DNA from: an uncultured Erysipelotrichaceae bacterium
Lineage (GTDB): Bacteria; Bacillota_I; Bacilli_A; Erysipelotrichales; Coprobacillaceae
Assembly (NCBI GenBank): GCA_900538465.1
Contig: UPXV01000004.1
Location: 25,263 to 89,262, forward strand
Length of the DNA stretch: 64,000 bases
Reading direction: 5' to 3'
The notes under the pieces were generated by a model. The model ran no database searches. It saw only the letters and a list, made by a program, of their open reading frames with translations, and was not told where the DNA came from. Of this stretch, positions 25,571-34,498 are shown piece after piece (the stretch's first letter is position 1; every line of letters starts with the position of its first letter). The position numbers and the translations under genes are program-made.

Positions 25571-25593
25571 TAAATAATTTTAATAATTATTTA
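25571..25593. promoter_or_regulatory. Dyad downstream of the ABC operon -10 box
   Basis: TAAATAATT and AATTATTTA (25571-25579, 25585-25593) form a perfect 9-bp inverted repeat immediately after a TATAAT box (25564-25569). A repressor bound here would block initiation. No local regulator is an obvious match. Confidence 0.45.
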
Positions 25594-25609
25594 AGAAAAG
25601 AGGGATATT

Positions 25610-26323
25610 ATGTTAAAGATTGAACATTTAACAAAAAAGTATGATCAATATAAAGCTGTAGATGATTTATCTTTGGAAATAGAAGATGGTCATATTTATG
25701 GGTTTATTGGTCATAATGGTGCTGGGAAAACCACAACATTAAAATCTGTTGTTGGAATCTTACCATTTGATGAAGGAGAAATTCTTATTGATGGAAAATC
25801 AATTAAAAAGAATCCATTAGAATGTAAAAAAGAAATGGCTTATATTCCAGATAACCCAGATTTGTATGAGTATTTGACAGGAATTCAATATTTAAACTTT
25901 GTGGCTGATGTTTATCAAGTCTCTAAAGATGAACGTGAATCACGTATTGGTAAATATGCTGATATGCTTGAGTTAACAAGTGATTTGGCTCAACCAATTA
26001 GTGCTTATTCACATGGGATGAAACAAAAGTTAGCGGTTATTTCTGCTTTTATTCATAATCCAAAATTAATTATTATGGATGAACCTTTTGTTGGATTAGA
26101 TCCAAAAGCTTCTCATTTATTAAAACAATTGATGAGAGAACATTGTGATCGAGGAGGAGCTATCTTCTTTTCAACACATGTTTTGGAAGTGGCTGAGAAG
26201 TTATGTGATCGTATTGCAATTATTAAACAAGGAAAACTTATTATCAGTGGTCGTACTCAAGATGTAACTCATAATGAATCACTTGAGGATGTATTCTTAG
26301 AATTGGAGAATGACAATGCTTAA
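25610..26323 (+). CDS. ABC transporter ATP-binding protein
   Basis: This 237-residue nucleotide-binding subunit has Walker A GHNGAGKTT, the signature YSHGMKQKL, Walker B LIIMDEPF with catalytic Glu, and the H-loop STHVLEVAE. It belongs to the ABC-2/CcmA-type exporter group. It overlaps the permease gene downstream by 8 bp and both form one two-gene exporter. The substrate is not predictable from sequence; drugs, peptides or lipids are typical. Confidence 0.93.
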   Translation: MLKIEHLTKKYDQYKAVDDLSLEIEDGHIYGFIGHNGAGKTTTLKSVVGILPFDEGEILIDGKSIKKNPLECKKEMAYIPDNPDLYEYLTGIQYLNFVADVYQVSKDERESRIGKYADMLELTSDLAQPISAYSHGMKQKLAVISAFIHNPKLIIMDEPFVGLDPKASHLLKQLMREHCDRGGAIFFSTHVLEVAEKLCDRIAIIKQGKLIISGRTQDVTHNESLEDVFLELENDNA

Positions 26324-27911
26324 GACATTGATTAAAATAAGATTACAAGGAATCTTATTGAGACAAACCAAAAGCAGTAAGAAAAGCAAAAGTAGTGTTG
26401 GTAAGATTATTATGATGAGTTTACTCTTTGCTTATGTTGCGGTTGTGTTTGTTGTGATGTTTGGATTTTTGTTTTCTACATTAATTGAACCACTGCATTT
26501 AATGGGAATAGATTGGTTATATTTTGCAATCATGAGTTTAGTGATTATTATGTTATGTTTTATTGGAAGTGTCTTTTTTACTCATCATGAGATTTATGAG
26601 GCAAAGGATAATGAATTGTTGTTGGCTATGCCAATTACAAATCAAGATATATTATTGAGTCGTATTTTTACGATTTTGATTTTAAATTATGTTTATGAGA
26701 TTTTGGTGGCAGCTCCTGCTTTGTATGTTTATATAACAAATGTGGGTATGGATGTTGTACAAATTATCTTATTTATTGGGATGTTTTTAACTTTACCATT
26801 GTTTGTTTTGGCTTTATCTTGTTTATTTAGTTGGGTATTAGCTCATATTATGACAAAAGTAAAGATGAAGAATGTCATTACAATTGTTTTATTTGTTGGT
26901 TTTATGATGGTTTATTTCTATGCAGTCAACTCAATAGAAGAATATATTGGATTGTTGATTGCTAATGGAAAAACAATTGCTGAAGCGATTGAAAAAGGAG
27001 CTTTCCCACTTTATCATTTGAGTATTGCTTTACAAACTGGAAATATTTTAAGTTTCTTAATTTACTTTGTTTGTGCTGTTGTTCCATTTGGTATTGTTGT
27101 TTATCTCTTATCAACAAACTTTATTAAAATGGCAACAAGTAAAGCAAAAGCGAAAAAAGTGAAATATGTTGCTAAACCAATGAAAGCAAATTCTGTGAAA
27201 AAAGCTTTATTATTGAGAGAAATCAAACATTTTACTTCTAATGCGATGGTTGTTTTAAATGGTGCTATGGGAACAATTATGTGTATTATAGGAAGTATTG
27301 GAGCACTAATTTATGCAGATAATCTTAAGATGATTGTTGATCAAGTTCCACAATTACAAGATATGATGACACCAATCTTATGTTTGGTTGTGATTGGAGC
27401 ATCATCATTAAATATTATTAGTGCATCTTCGATTTCTTTAGAAGGAGATCGTTTGTGGATTATTAAGTCATTACCAGTAGATGCAAAAGATATTTTGGAT
27501 GTGAAATTAGCAATGCATGCTGTTTTATGTATTCCTGCTGGAATCATCTTATCACTTGTGTTAATCTTTATTTTCCAAGTTGGCATGATAGAGAGTTTAT
27601 TAATTATTTTTGTACCAATGATTTTTACATTGTTAATTGATTTTGTTGGCTTACTATTAAACTTATGGAAACCAAAGTTTGATTGGGTCAATGAAACTGT
27701 CTGTGTTAAACAAAGTATGCCAGTTATGATTACAATGTTCTTTTCAATGGGATTGGCTTTTGTGATTGTTATGCTGTATATATTATTACTATCAGATGTA
27801 ATGGCATTGAACACATATATGTATATGATGATTGTTGTTTCAGTGCTGATTGATGTAGGACTTTACTACATGATTAGAACATGGGGCGTTCGTCAATACA
27901 ACTCATTATAA
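26316..27911 (+). CDS. ABC-2-type exporter permease
   Basis: This 531-residue permease has about twelve membrane helices and a conserved ABC-2-like coupling region, EIYEAKDNELLLAMPI followed by RIFTILILNYVYE. The frame is open from ATG 26310, but ATG 26316 is better spaced from the GGAG at 26305-26308. The upstream ATPase gene overlaps it. It has no homologue that I can name with a fixed substrate. The shared operon means a heteromeric ABC exporter with two copies of the ATPase. Confidence 0.88.
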   Translation: MLKTLIKIRLQGILLRQTKSSKKSKSSVGKIIMMSLLFAYVAVVFVVMFGFLFSTLIEPLHLMGIDWLYFAIMSLVIIMLCFIGSVFFTHHEIYEAKDNELLLAMPITNQDILLSRIFTILILNYVYEILVAAPALYVYITNVGMDVVQIILFIGMFLTLPLFVLALSCLFSWVLAHIMTKVKMKNVITIVLFVGFMMVYFYAVNSIEEYIGLLIANGKTIAEAIEKGAFPLYHLSIALQTGNILSFLIYFVCAVVPFGIVVYLLSTNFIKMATSKAKAKKVKYVAKPMKANSVKKALLLREIKHFTSNAMVVLNGAMGTIMCIIGSIGALIYADNLKMIVDQVPQLQDMMTPILCLVVIGASSLNIISASSISLEGDRLWIIKSLPVDAKDILDVKLAMHAVLCIPAGIILSLVLIFIFQVGMIESLLIIFVPMIFTLLIDFVGLLLNLWKPKFDWVNETVCVKQSMPVMITMFFSMGLAFVIVMLYILLLSDVMALNTYMYMMIVVSVLIDVGLYYMIRTWGVRQYNSL

Positions 27912-27917
27912 AAACAT

Positions 27918-27947
27918 ACCTCGTTTAGATAACGAGGTTGTTTTTTG
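27918..27947. terminator. Terminator of the ABC exporter operon
   Basis: A perfect 8-bp stem ACCTCGTT/AACGAGGT (27918-27925 with 27931-27938) is followed by TGTTTTTT. Its right arm lies within the last codons of the convergent LysR gene. Confidence 0.85.
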
Positions 27948-28806
27948 TTATATAATTGAAGAAATTTTGATATTTGGATTTGTTTAAATTGGATTTTAGA
28001 TAGATAAAATGCATAGGTTTAGTGATTTGAAAGTGATGAATATTGAGTTCAATAAGTTCATGATTTTCAATTTCTTTTTTAACGACACCTTCATAAACAA
28101 AACTCATTCCATTGGTATTTGCGACTAAAGTTTTAATCATTGCTAAACTACCAATTTCAATAGCTTGTTCAAAAGAGTCAATTTGATAGATTTTATCAGA
28201 TAAATAGTTTTCTAAAATAGAACGTGTTCCAGAACCTTGTTCCCGAATAAAAAGAGGATATTTTAATAAATCTTCAAATGATATACTTTGATTGGATAAA
28301 GGATGATTTTTTCTTGCAATAGGAATAAATCTTTCTTCTTTAAAAAGATGATAATCAAAAGTATTCGTATCAAATTGTCCTTCTATAAAAGCACAATCAA
28401 CCTCACCATCTAGCATTTTTTGAATTAAAGTTTTTGTATTAGCAACAACAATCTGATATTGTTGATGACCTGAAACAATATCTTTTGCGATTAACGAAGG
28501 AAGATAATAATCAGCAATTGATAAAGTAGAACCAATAATCAGTGGAGAAGTATGTTTAGCTAATTGTTTTACAAAAAGCTCTTCATTATGTAATTGCATC
28601 TTAGCATAAGTATATAACATTTCTCCCGCTTTTGTGAGTTGAAAAGATTTATGGGGATTTTCTATAAGTTTGTGTTGATAGTAACTTTCTAATGTTTTGA
28701 TATGTTGACTTACAGCAGGTTGAGTCAAATGGAGTTCATGAGCTGCCTGGGTATAGTTTTGACATTCTACAACATGAATAAATGTTTTGATTTTATCATC
28801 TATCAT
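27925..28806 (-). CDS. LysR-family regulator (YeiE/CysL-like)
   Basis: This 293-residue regulator has the N-terminal LysR winged helix (TQAAHELHLTQPAVSQHIKT, about 17-37) and a C-terminal co-inducer domain with EQGSGTRSILENY and NTNGMSFVYEG, typical of the CysL/CbbR-like branch. A GTG at 28815 is in frame; ATG at 28806 follows a GAGGTGATC site better. It is divergent from a YeiH-type transporter, as YeiE is in other bacteria, and likely activates that gene. The final codons are read through the opposite gene's terminator hairpin. Confidence 0.88.
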   Translation of the reverse strand: MIDDKIKTFIHVVECQNYTQAAHELHLTQPAVSQHIKTLESYYQHKLIENPHKSFQLTKAGEMLYTYAKMQLHNEELFVKQLAKHTSPLIIGSTLSIADYYLPSLIAKDIVSGHQQYQIVVANTKTLIQKMLDGEVDCAFIEGQFDTNTFDYHLFKEERFIPIARKNHPLSNQSISFEDLLKYPLFIREQGSGTRSILENYLSDKIYQIDSFEQAIEIGSLAMIKTLVANTNGMSFVYEGVVKKEIENHELIELNIHHFQITKPMHFIYLKSNLNKSKYQNFFNYITKNNLVI

Positions 28807-28825
28807 TCTGATCACCTCTTCTTAG

Positions 28826-28863
28826 ATTATAATATAAATTTATTGTAAATAAAATATTATAAT
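28826..28863. promoter_or_regulatory. Candidate LysR binding region between divergent genes
   Basis: ATTATAATAT and ATATTATAAT (28826-28835 and 28854-28863) form a perfect 10-bp inverted repeat 18 bp apart. The left arm also holds the TATAAT usable as the leftward -10. AT richness makes such repeats less surprising. Confidence 0.4.
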
Positions 28864-28921
28864 TTTTATTTATATATTAAATATGATAAAATGCAACTAT
28901 TGATGAGGGGGAGAAATAAAT

Positions 28922-29941
28922 ATGAATCGGTTTTTACAAAAAGGAAAAGATATTTTACCAGGGTTTATTGTATGTTTAGTCATTGGATTATTAGCTCAAG
29001 AAATTGCGAAATTCTTTCCAAGTATTGGAGCGGCTCTATTTGCGATAGGAATAGGGATGATTGCTGGAAATACATTTTTAAATAAAGAGTTTTTGAATGT
29101 GGGAACAAAATTTTCTGAAAGTATGTTATTAGAGTATTCTATTGTTTTAACAGGTTTGACATTACATTTGGCTGATATTATGGGAATTGGTTTTTCTGGG
29201 GTCGGTTTTATAGCGATTCAAATGACATGTACTCTATCTATCTGTTATTTTATTGGAAAGAGATTAGGTTTTACAAAAAAGTTTAGGTTATTAATGTGTG
29301 CAGGAAATGCTGTGTGTGGATCTTCTGCAATAGGGACAGTCGCACCAATTGTTGATGCAGATAGTAAAGATAAAGGAATTTCCATTACAATTGTTAATGT
29401 TACTGGGACAATTCTTATGGTTGTATTGCCTATTTTGACAGGATTTCTTTATCATCATGAAACATTAAAAACATCGGCTATGATTGGTGGAACATTGCAA
29501 TCTATTGGACAGGTTATAGCATCAGCGGTCATGGTCAATGGCGAAGTTGTTGAGTTTGCAACGATTTTTAAAATTGTAAGAATTATTTTTGTTGTTGTGG
29601 TAGCTTTGGTCTATTCTAGAATGAATTTAGAAGATAATCAGCCTTTATTTGCTAAAAAACAAGGTGCTATTGCAAAAGTCAAAGCAAAAGTTCCATGGTT
29701 TGTTATTGGATTTTTTATCTTTAGTCTTATCAATAGTACAGGTGTTGTTCCTATGATCATTTCAACAACAGCCAAAACAATAAGTTCTCAATTTGAAATC
29801 ATTGCCTTAGCAGCAATAGGAATGAGAGTGAAATTTAAAGATTTGATAAAAGAAGGACCAAAAGCAATGCTTTATGGTTGTTTAACTGGTGGTTCTCAAG
29901 TTATTATTGCCTTTATTCTTATTGCATTATTGTTTCATTAG
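28922..29941 (+). CDS. YeiH/UPF0324-family putative sulfur-compound exporter
   Basis: This 339-residue protein has about ten membrane helices and the UPF0324 pattern: LPGFIVCLVIGLLAQEIAKF, then MCAGNAVCGSSAIGTVAPIV and AAIGMRVKFKDL near the end. Family members are annotated as putative sulfate or sulfite/taurine-related exporters. It is divergent from a LysR gene and stands alone before its own terminator. Substrate assignment rests on family annotation only. Confidence 0.9.
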   Translation: MNRFLQKGKDILPGFIVCLVIGLLAQEIAKFFPSIGAALFAIGIGMIAGNTFLNKEFLNVGTKFSESMLLEYSIVLTGLTLHLADIMGIGFSGVGFIAIQMTCTLSICYFIGKRLGFTKKFRLLMCAGNAVCGSSAIGTVAPIVDADSKDKGISITIVNVTGTILMVVLPILTGFLYHHETLKTSAMIGGTLQSIGQVIASAVMVNGEVVEFATIFKIVRIIFVVVVALVYSRMNLEDNQPLFAKKQGAIAKVKAKVPWFVIGFFIFSLINSTGVVPMIISTTAKTISSQFEIIALAAIGMRVKFKDLIKEGPKAMLYGCLTGGSQVIIAFILIALLFH

Positions 29942-29944
29942 AAT

Positions 29945-29966
29945 AAATAGTCTACGGACTATTTTT
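29945..29966 (+). terminator. Terminator of the YeiH-type gene
   Basis: A perfect 8-bp stem AAATAGTC/GACTATTT (29945-29952 with 29957-29964) has a TACG tetraloop and T residues. Confidence 0.85.
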
Positions 29967-29981
29967 ATTTTCACATTGATA

Positions 29982-30053
29982 TTGTTAATATATATAAAAA
30001 AGTGTACAATATATATACAAAAAATAGATTTATTCACAGAAAAGATATATAAT
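29982..30053 (+). promoter_or_regulatory. Two candidate promoters of the double-GntR gene
   Basis: TTGTTA (29982-29987), 17 bp, TACAAT (30005-30010) is one promoter. A second TATAAT lies at 30048-30053 with no clear -35. Confidence 0.45.
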
Positions 30054-30061
30054 ACAGAGAG

Positions 30062-30091
30062 GAAATAGCGAATAACTATTATCGTTATTTC
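30062..30091. promoter_or_regulatory. Inverted repeat in the leader of the double-GntR gene
   Basis: GAAATAGCGA (30062-30071) and TCGTTATTTC (30082-30091) pair with one G-T. It lies between the -10 and the AAGGAGGTG site at 30109, so it may be an autoregulatory operator or a leader hairpin. Confidence 0.4.
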
Positions 30092-30123
30092 TTTATTTGT
30101 GGAATTATAAGGAGGTGAAAGTT

Positions 30124-31542
30124 GTGGAAGATGAAAAAAGGCTTTATATGTATGTGTATCGAATGATTAGAGCGGATATCTATAACGGGAAATATGTTTG
30201 TGGTAGTAAGCTTCCATCATTAATAGAGTTGTGTGAGGAATATGAAGTTGGTCGTAATACTGTGAGAAGTGCATTAATTAAACTTCAAGAAAAAGGTTAT
30301 GTGATTATGCAAAAAGGAACACAGGCAACCGTTATTTTTGATACCCATGACTCTCAAGACCATCAAGAATATGTCCAAGAATTGGTCAATTCTTACCGAA
30401 TGACAAAAGATATCTTTGATACATTTGAAATTGTCTTTCCAGAGATTGCATATATTTGTTTATCACGTTTAACTTCACAACAATTTCAGGAGTTAAGTCA
30501 AAGAATAAAAAATCTCTCTCTTGATACAATTTCTAATGCAAGAGTACTTATTCAAGAAATATATAATATTTATTTGTTTGCCTTCTCTGCCTTAAAAAAT
30601 CCTATACTTAATGATTTGTTTATGGCTATGATGAATTCAATATATTATCCAATAACGGATGATGAACATGTTGAAAGTGAACTTAAGAAAAGTATTAAGA
30701 TGATTAGAACGTCATTAAGTATGTTATTGAAGTTTGCAAAAATACATAATAAATTTATGGTAAAAAGTATTATTGGAACAATGTGTAAGGGTGAAGCCAA
30801 GTTAGTTGATGTATATATGAAAGACTATTGTGGTAATCTTGAAGCAAAGACTCATAATCAATTTATTTGGGTAGGAAATCGTAATCAAGATTTCTTATAT
30901 GCTTATGTTGTTTCAAGTATCTTAAGAGATATTAATAATCGTGTTTATAATCGTGGAGCAATCATTCCTTCTATTTCTAAATTATCTGAAAAATATGGAG
31001 TCAGTGAAAAAACAACCCGCAAAGCATTAGATGTTTTACGAGATTATAGAGTTATTGAGACGATTAATGGGATTGGCTCTAGGATTGTTTTAAATGAACA
31101 TGAGGATAAAGAGAAATTATTAGCTATACCTGAATTAAAAGAGAAGATAAAAGAGTATTTTTATTCTTTAGAATTGATTAGTATTTTGGGTCAACTCTTT
31201 ATAAAAAAAGCTTTGACTGAAATGGATGAAAATGATTTTTTACAAATTCAATCTTTAATCTTAAATGCGCAAGTTTTTAATTTAGAACCTTTATATGATT
31301 ATATATTTGAAAAAACTAACCCATGTTTAAAATCTATTTATTATGAGTTAAAGAAATCATTGTCATATCATGTTATTATATATAGCATTGTAGATACTTC
31401 ACAATATGATTTTGAATCATTAAAAAATCAATATATTCAAGGTTTTAGAAAAGATAATGTTGATGAAATTTATAAAACAACAGAACAACTTACAAAATTA
31501 TCATTAACGTTCCTCAATGATTTAATAAAAGAAATAACTTAA
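30124..31542 (+). CDS. Double-headed GntR-type regulator
   Basis: This 472-residue protein carries two GntR winged-helix domains in one chain. The first covers about residues 4-72 (IRADIYNGKY, GSKLPSLIELCEEYEVGRNT). The second is near 257-330 (ILRDINNRVYNRGAIIPSIS, KLSEKYGVSEKTTRKALDVL, then a glycine wing). Each is followed by an all-helical stretch (about 80-250 and 335-472) with no UTRA or aminotransferase fold that I can recognise. The frame starts earlier, but GTG 30124 follows AAGGAGGTG. Typical GntR proteins have one head and dimerise; this one could act as a built-in dimer. Its target is unknown, perhaps itself. Confidence 0.82.
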   Translation: MEDEKRLYMYVYRMIRADIYNGKYVCGSKLPSLIELCEEYEVGRNTVRSALIKLQEKGYVIMQKGTQATVIFDTHDSQDHQEYVQELVNSYRMTKDIFDTFEIVFPEIAYICLSRLTSQQFQELSQRIKNLSLDTISNARVLIQEIYNIYLFAFSALKNPILNDLFMAMMNSIYYPITDDEHVESELKKSIKMIRTSLSMLLKFAKIHNKFMVKSIIGTMCKGEAKLVDVYMKDYCGNLEAKTHNQFIWVGNRNQDFLYAYVVSSILRDINNRVYNRGAIIPSISKLSEKYGVSEKTTRKALDVLRDYRVIETINGIGSRIVLNEHEDKEKLLAIPELKEKIKEYFYSLELISILGQLFIKKALTEMDENDFLQIQSLILNAQVFNLEPLYDYIFEKTNPCLKSIYYELKKSLSYHVIIYSIVDTSQYDFESLKNQYIQGFRKDNVDEIYKTTEQLTKLSLTFLNDLIKEIT

Positions 31543-31571
31543 AAACACCCTCGCTTTAGCGAAGGTGTTTT
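31542..31571. terminator. Bidirectional terminator
   Basis: AAAACACC and GGTGTTTT (31542-31549 with 31564-31571) enclose an inner TCGC/GCGA stem with a TTTA loop. T runs exist on both strands, so it ends both the GntR gene and the leftward kinase gene. Confidence 0.85.
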
Positions 31572-31577
31572 GCTTAT

Positions 31578-33704
31578 TTATTTTGAAAAAATAATTATAG
31601 ATTTAAAGAGATCTCCATCTATTTCAATACGTAAGTTTCCTCCTTGTAGTTCAGTAAAACTTTTAACAATTGCTAATCCTAAGCCAGAACCACTCGTATT
31701 ACGAGATTTATCTCCTTGTACAAATCTTTCAACAATTTCATTCTCATTAAATTTCATTTCAGCTTCTGAAATGTTTTTAAAAATAATTTGAACTTGAGCA
31801 TTATCTTCGATAATATCGATATAAACTCTTGTATTTTCCAAAGCGTATTTGCTAATATTCATAAACAAGTTTTCAAATATACGATATGTTTTGGAACTAT
31901 CTAAATGACAAATAACTTTTTCCTGATTTGATGTCATTCTTATATCTAATTGTTTTTCATCGAGCTTATCTTGACATTCTAATTGTGCTTGTTTAATTAA
32001 AGAAACAATATCAACATCAACAAGGTCTAATTGTACATTTCCACTATTGGCTTTACTCACTTCAAATAAATCATCAATTAAGTTTTTCAGCCTTAAAGAA
32101 TTTCTTTCTAGTATTTGAATGTATTTTTGTTTTTCTTCATCTTGCAGTTGATCATTTTTCAATAAATCAATATAAGTAATAATAGATGTTAATGGTGTTT
32201 TTAAATCATGAGAAACATTAGAAATTAATTCTGTTTTCATTTTTTGTGATTTCACTTCTTCATTGACAGCTTTTTCAAAGCCAGTCTTAATATGCGCAAA
32301 TTCATCTTTTAATGGATTAAAGATACCAACATTTTCATTGATTTGTACATCAAAATTTCCATTTGATAATTGTCTAGTCGCATTTAATAAAACTTGATAA
32401 TCATTTTGAATATCTTCAAACTTTTTCTTTAAAAGAATAAAAATAATAATTGAATAGACTAATGAAAAGAAGATTCCAAAAACAAAGAAGACACTAATAA
32501 CTGAGATAATTACAAAATTAAAAAGAACAATTTTTAATACAGAACGATTAATATTATCATTAAAATCAAAATCTACAATTTTATTAAGGATTTTCTTACT
32601 ATTTTTAATGATCCATCCTAAACAAGTATTTTCTTTACAATAATTTTTAAATCCTTTATGGAATAAATATTTAATCATATATGCAAGAATAAAGAATAGT
32701 GTTAAGAAAACAAACCAGAATCCAATATTAATTATTGGTGTTAAAATTTCTGAAATTTTTTCAATACCAAACTCTTCGTAGAATTTTATCATTAAATCTT
32801 GATTGGTTGCCTTAATAAGATATGGACTAAAGGCAAATAACGTACCAGTTATCAAACACCATATAAAAGCTAAGATTCCAAATTTAATACGAGCAATCAT
32901 TTCTAAGAATCTTTGTTCTTGAAATAATCTAAATGGTGTTAATAACGTTATAATCATAATGACAGCAATAGATATAAGAATATAAGGTAGTGAGAACCTG
33001 ACATAATCAATTGTGTCATAATTATTTAGATAATATGATAAATCGCTATTAGCGACTAGTTTTTGTGGAACAGCATAAGTGATTATTAAGTTTTTAGGAT
33101 TGTTGTAAGTAAGATATGCTTCTGAGTCTACATTGTTATCATAGTAATCTGTATAAGTTTGAGATTGATGTGCCATATAATTTTCAAAATGAGCAGTTTC
33201 GATTTTATCATTGTATGAATAATTGATAAAGAGATTTCCATCTTGATCAAATTGGATTTGAACATACCACTGATATTTCTTTTGTAATTCTAGATTGGTA
33301 TTGAGAGTCATTAATGAATCTTTGGTATTAGAAATTTGTTTTTGGCTTGTTGTATCAATTGCTTGATAAATAATATCATTTTCTTTTTCAAGTTGTCGCC
33401 AAGATTGTTTGATTCCATAGCTAAAGTCATCAATTTCAGTTGAGATACCATCTATTTTTGGATTACCGACAATTTCATAATATTGATGGAAACTGAATTT
33501 ATCTTGATTTTCTTTGAGTTTGTAATCAATTGCATAATTGTATGCTGATGCTTTTTCAGTCACAAAATTAGTGATTAATGATTGGCTTGGCGTACTTTTT
33601 TCAACTGCTGATTGCATTTTTGGATAACATAGATATAAACCAATACTGCTAATCAGTAATATAGCAATAATCACCAAGCTAACGAGATATTTTTTCTTTT
33701 TCAT
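31578..33704 (-). CDS. Sensor histidine kinase with multi-helix membrane domain
   Basis: This 708-residue kinase has a first helix (about 7-27), a large external domain (about 28-235), then about four more helices (240-262, 273-300, 328-355 and 390-428), a HAMP-like linker, HisKA with phospho-accepting His499 in SNVSHDLKTPLT, and HATPase_c with the G2 box SGSGLGLAIV. The extra membrane helices are unusual compared with two-helix kinases and hint at signal sensing in the membrane. It follows its response regulator by 3 bp in the same operon. The signal is unknown; envelope stress or antimicrobial peptides are common for such pairs. Confidence 0.9.
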   Translation of the reverse strand: MKKKKYLVSLVIIAILLISSIGLYLCYPKMQSAVEKSTPSQSLITNFVTEKASAYNYAIDYKLKENQDKFSFHQYYEIVGNPKIDGISTEIDDFSYGIKQSWRQLEKENDIIYQAIDTTSQKQISNTKDSLMTLNTNLELQKKYQWYVQIQFDQDGNLFINYSYNDKIETAHFENYMAHQSQTYTDYYDNNVDSEAYLTYNNPKNLIITYAVPQKLVANSDLSYYLNNYDTIDYVRFSLPYILISIAVIMIITLLTPFRLFQEQRFLEMIARIKFGILAFIWCLITGTLFAFSPYLIKATNQDLMIKFYEEFGIEKISEILTPIINIGFWFVFLTLFFILAYMIKYLFHKGFKNYCKENTCLGWIIKNSKKILNKIVDFDFNDNINRSVLKIVLFNFVIISVISVFFVFGIFFSLVYSIIIFILLKKKFEDIQNDYQVLLNATRQLSNGNFDVQINENVGIFNPLKDEFAHIKTGFEKAVNEEVKSQKMKTELISNVSHDLKTPLTSIITYIDLLKNDQLQDEEKQKYIQILERNSLRLKNLIDDLFEVSKANSGNVQLDLVDVDIVSLIKQAQLECQDKLDEKQLDIRMTSNQEKVICHLDSSKTYRIFENLFMNISKYALENTRVYIDIIEDNAQVQIIFKNISEAEMKFNENEIVERFVQGDKSRNTSGSGLGLAIVKSFTELQGGNLRIEIDGDLFKSIIIFSK

Positions 33705-33707
33705 ATT

Positions 33708-34418
33708 TTATTCCCTGCCTTGTTTTTCAATTTTATATCCCACACCCCATACAACTTTAAGGTAGCGAGGATTCTTTGGATCAATTTCAATTTTCTCTCT
33801 TAGATTACGAATGTGAACCATGACAGTATCAGTACTAATAGCATCTTCTTGCCAAACACTTTCATAAATATTGTCAGCAGAAAAAACTTTGCCAGGGTAA
33901 GACATGAGTAATTCTAAGATTTTAAATTCGATAGGAGTGACTTTAACATTTTGACCTTCAACTGTAACAGTTTTTGTATCTAAGTTTAATTCTAATCCTC
34001 CAACAACATAACAGTTTTCACTTTGTTGGTGATCTTGCATGATATTTAAGTATTTACTATAACGTCTCAGTTGTGAAGAGACTCTGGCTAATAGTTCCAT
34101 TGGTACAAATGGTTTTGTGACATAATCATCAGCCCCAATATTAAGACCAGTAATCTTATCAATGTCTTCAGATTTTGCAGATAACATAATAATTGGAAAA
34201 TCGTATTTTTCTCTCATTCTCATTGTCATTTGGATACCATCCATGATAGGCATCATAATATCAACAATTGCCAAATGAATTGTCTCTCTATCAACGATTT
34301 CTAATCCTTCTTGTCCATTATGAGCTTTTAAAACACGATACCCCTGAGTTTTTAAATATATTTCAATGGCATTGCATATTTCAATTTCATCTTCAACAAC
34401 TAATATTGTATATTCCAT
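33708..34418 (-). CDS. OmpR/PhoB-family response regulator
   Basis: This 236-residue protein has a receiver domain (phospho-accepting Asp53 in VDIMMP, acidic pair ED, Lys in VTKPF) and a C-terminal winged helix with KVTPIEFKILELLMSYPGKV and the RNLREKIEIDP recognition block. It is the first gene of the leftward pair. A 17-bp element 64-80 bp before its start is repeated almost exactly before the VTT gene, so it likely controls itself and that gene. Confidence 0.92.
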   Translation of the reverse strand: MEYTILVVEDEIEICNAIEIYLKTQGYRVLKAHNGQEGLEIVDRETIHLAIVDIMMPIMDGIQMTMRMREKYDFPIIMLSAKSEDIDKITGLNIGADDYVTKPFVPMELLARVSSQLRRYSKYLNIMQDHQQSENCYVVGGLELNLDTKTVTVEGQNVKVTPIEFKILELLMSYPGKVFSADNIYESVWQEDAISTDTVMVHIRNLREKIEIDPKNPRYLKVVWGVGYKIEKQGRE

Positions 34419-34481
34419 TTCTATCCCTCACTTTTCTCATACATTATACTGAAATTTGAAAAAGAAAAGTAGAGATAAATC

Positions 34482-34498
34482 TAAAGAATTTCTAAAGA
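34482..34498 (-). promoter_or_regulatory. Response-regulator box before the regulator gene
   Basis: TAAAGAATTTCTAAAGA on the + strand holds two TAAAGA copies 11 bp apart, the classical OmpR-type spacing. A TATAAT (34448-34443, minus strand) lies downstream of it. The same element recurs at 35248-35264. Confidence 0.65.

Noticed and set aside
27341..27814. 157-residue antisense frame within the ABC permease
   Set aside because: It is a shadow of a membrane protein coding strand, rich in Ile, Asn and Lys, without start signals.
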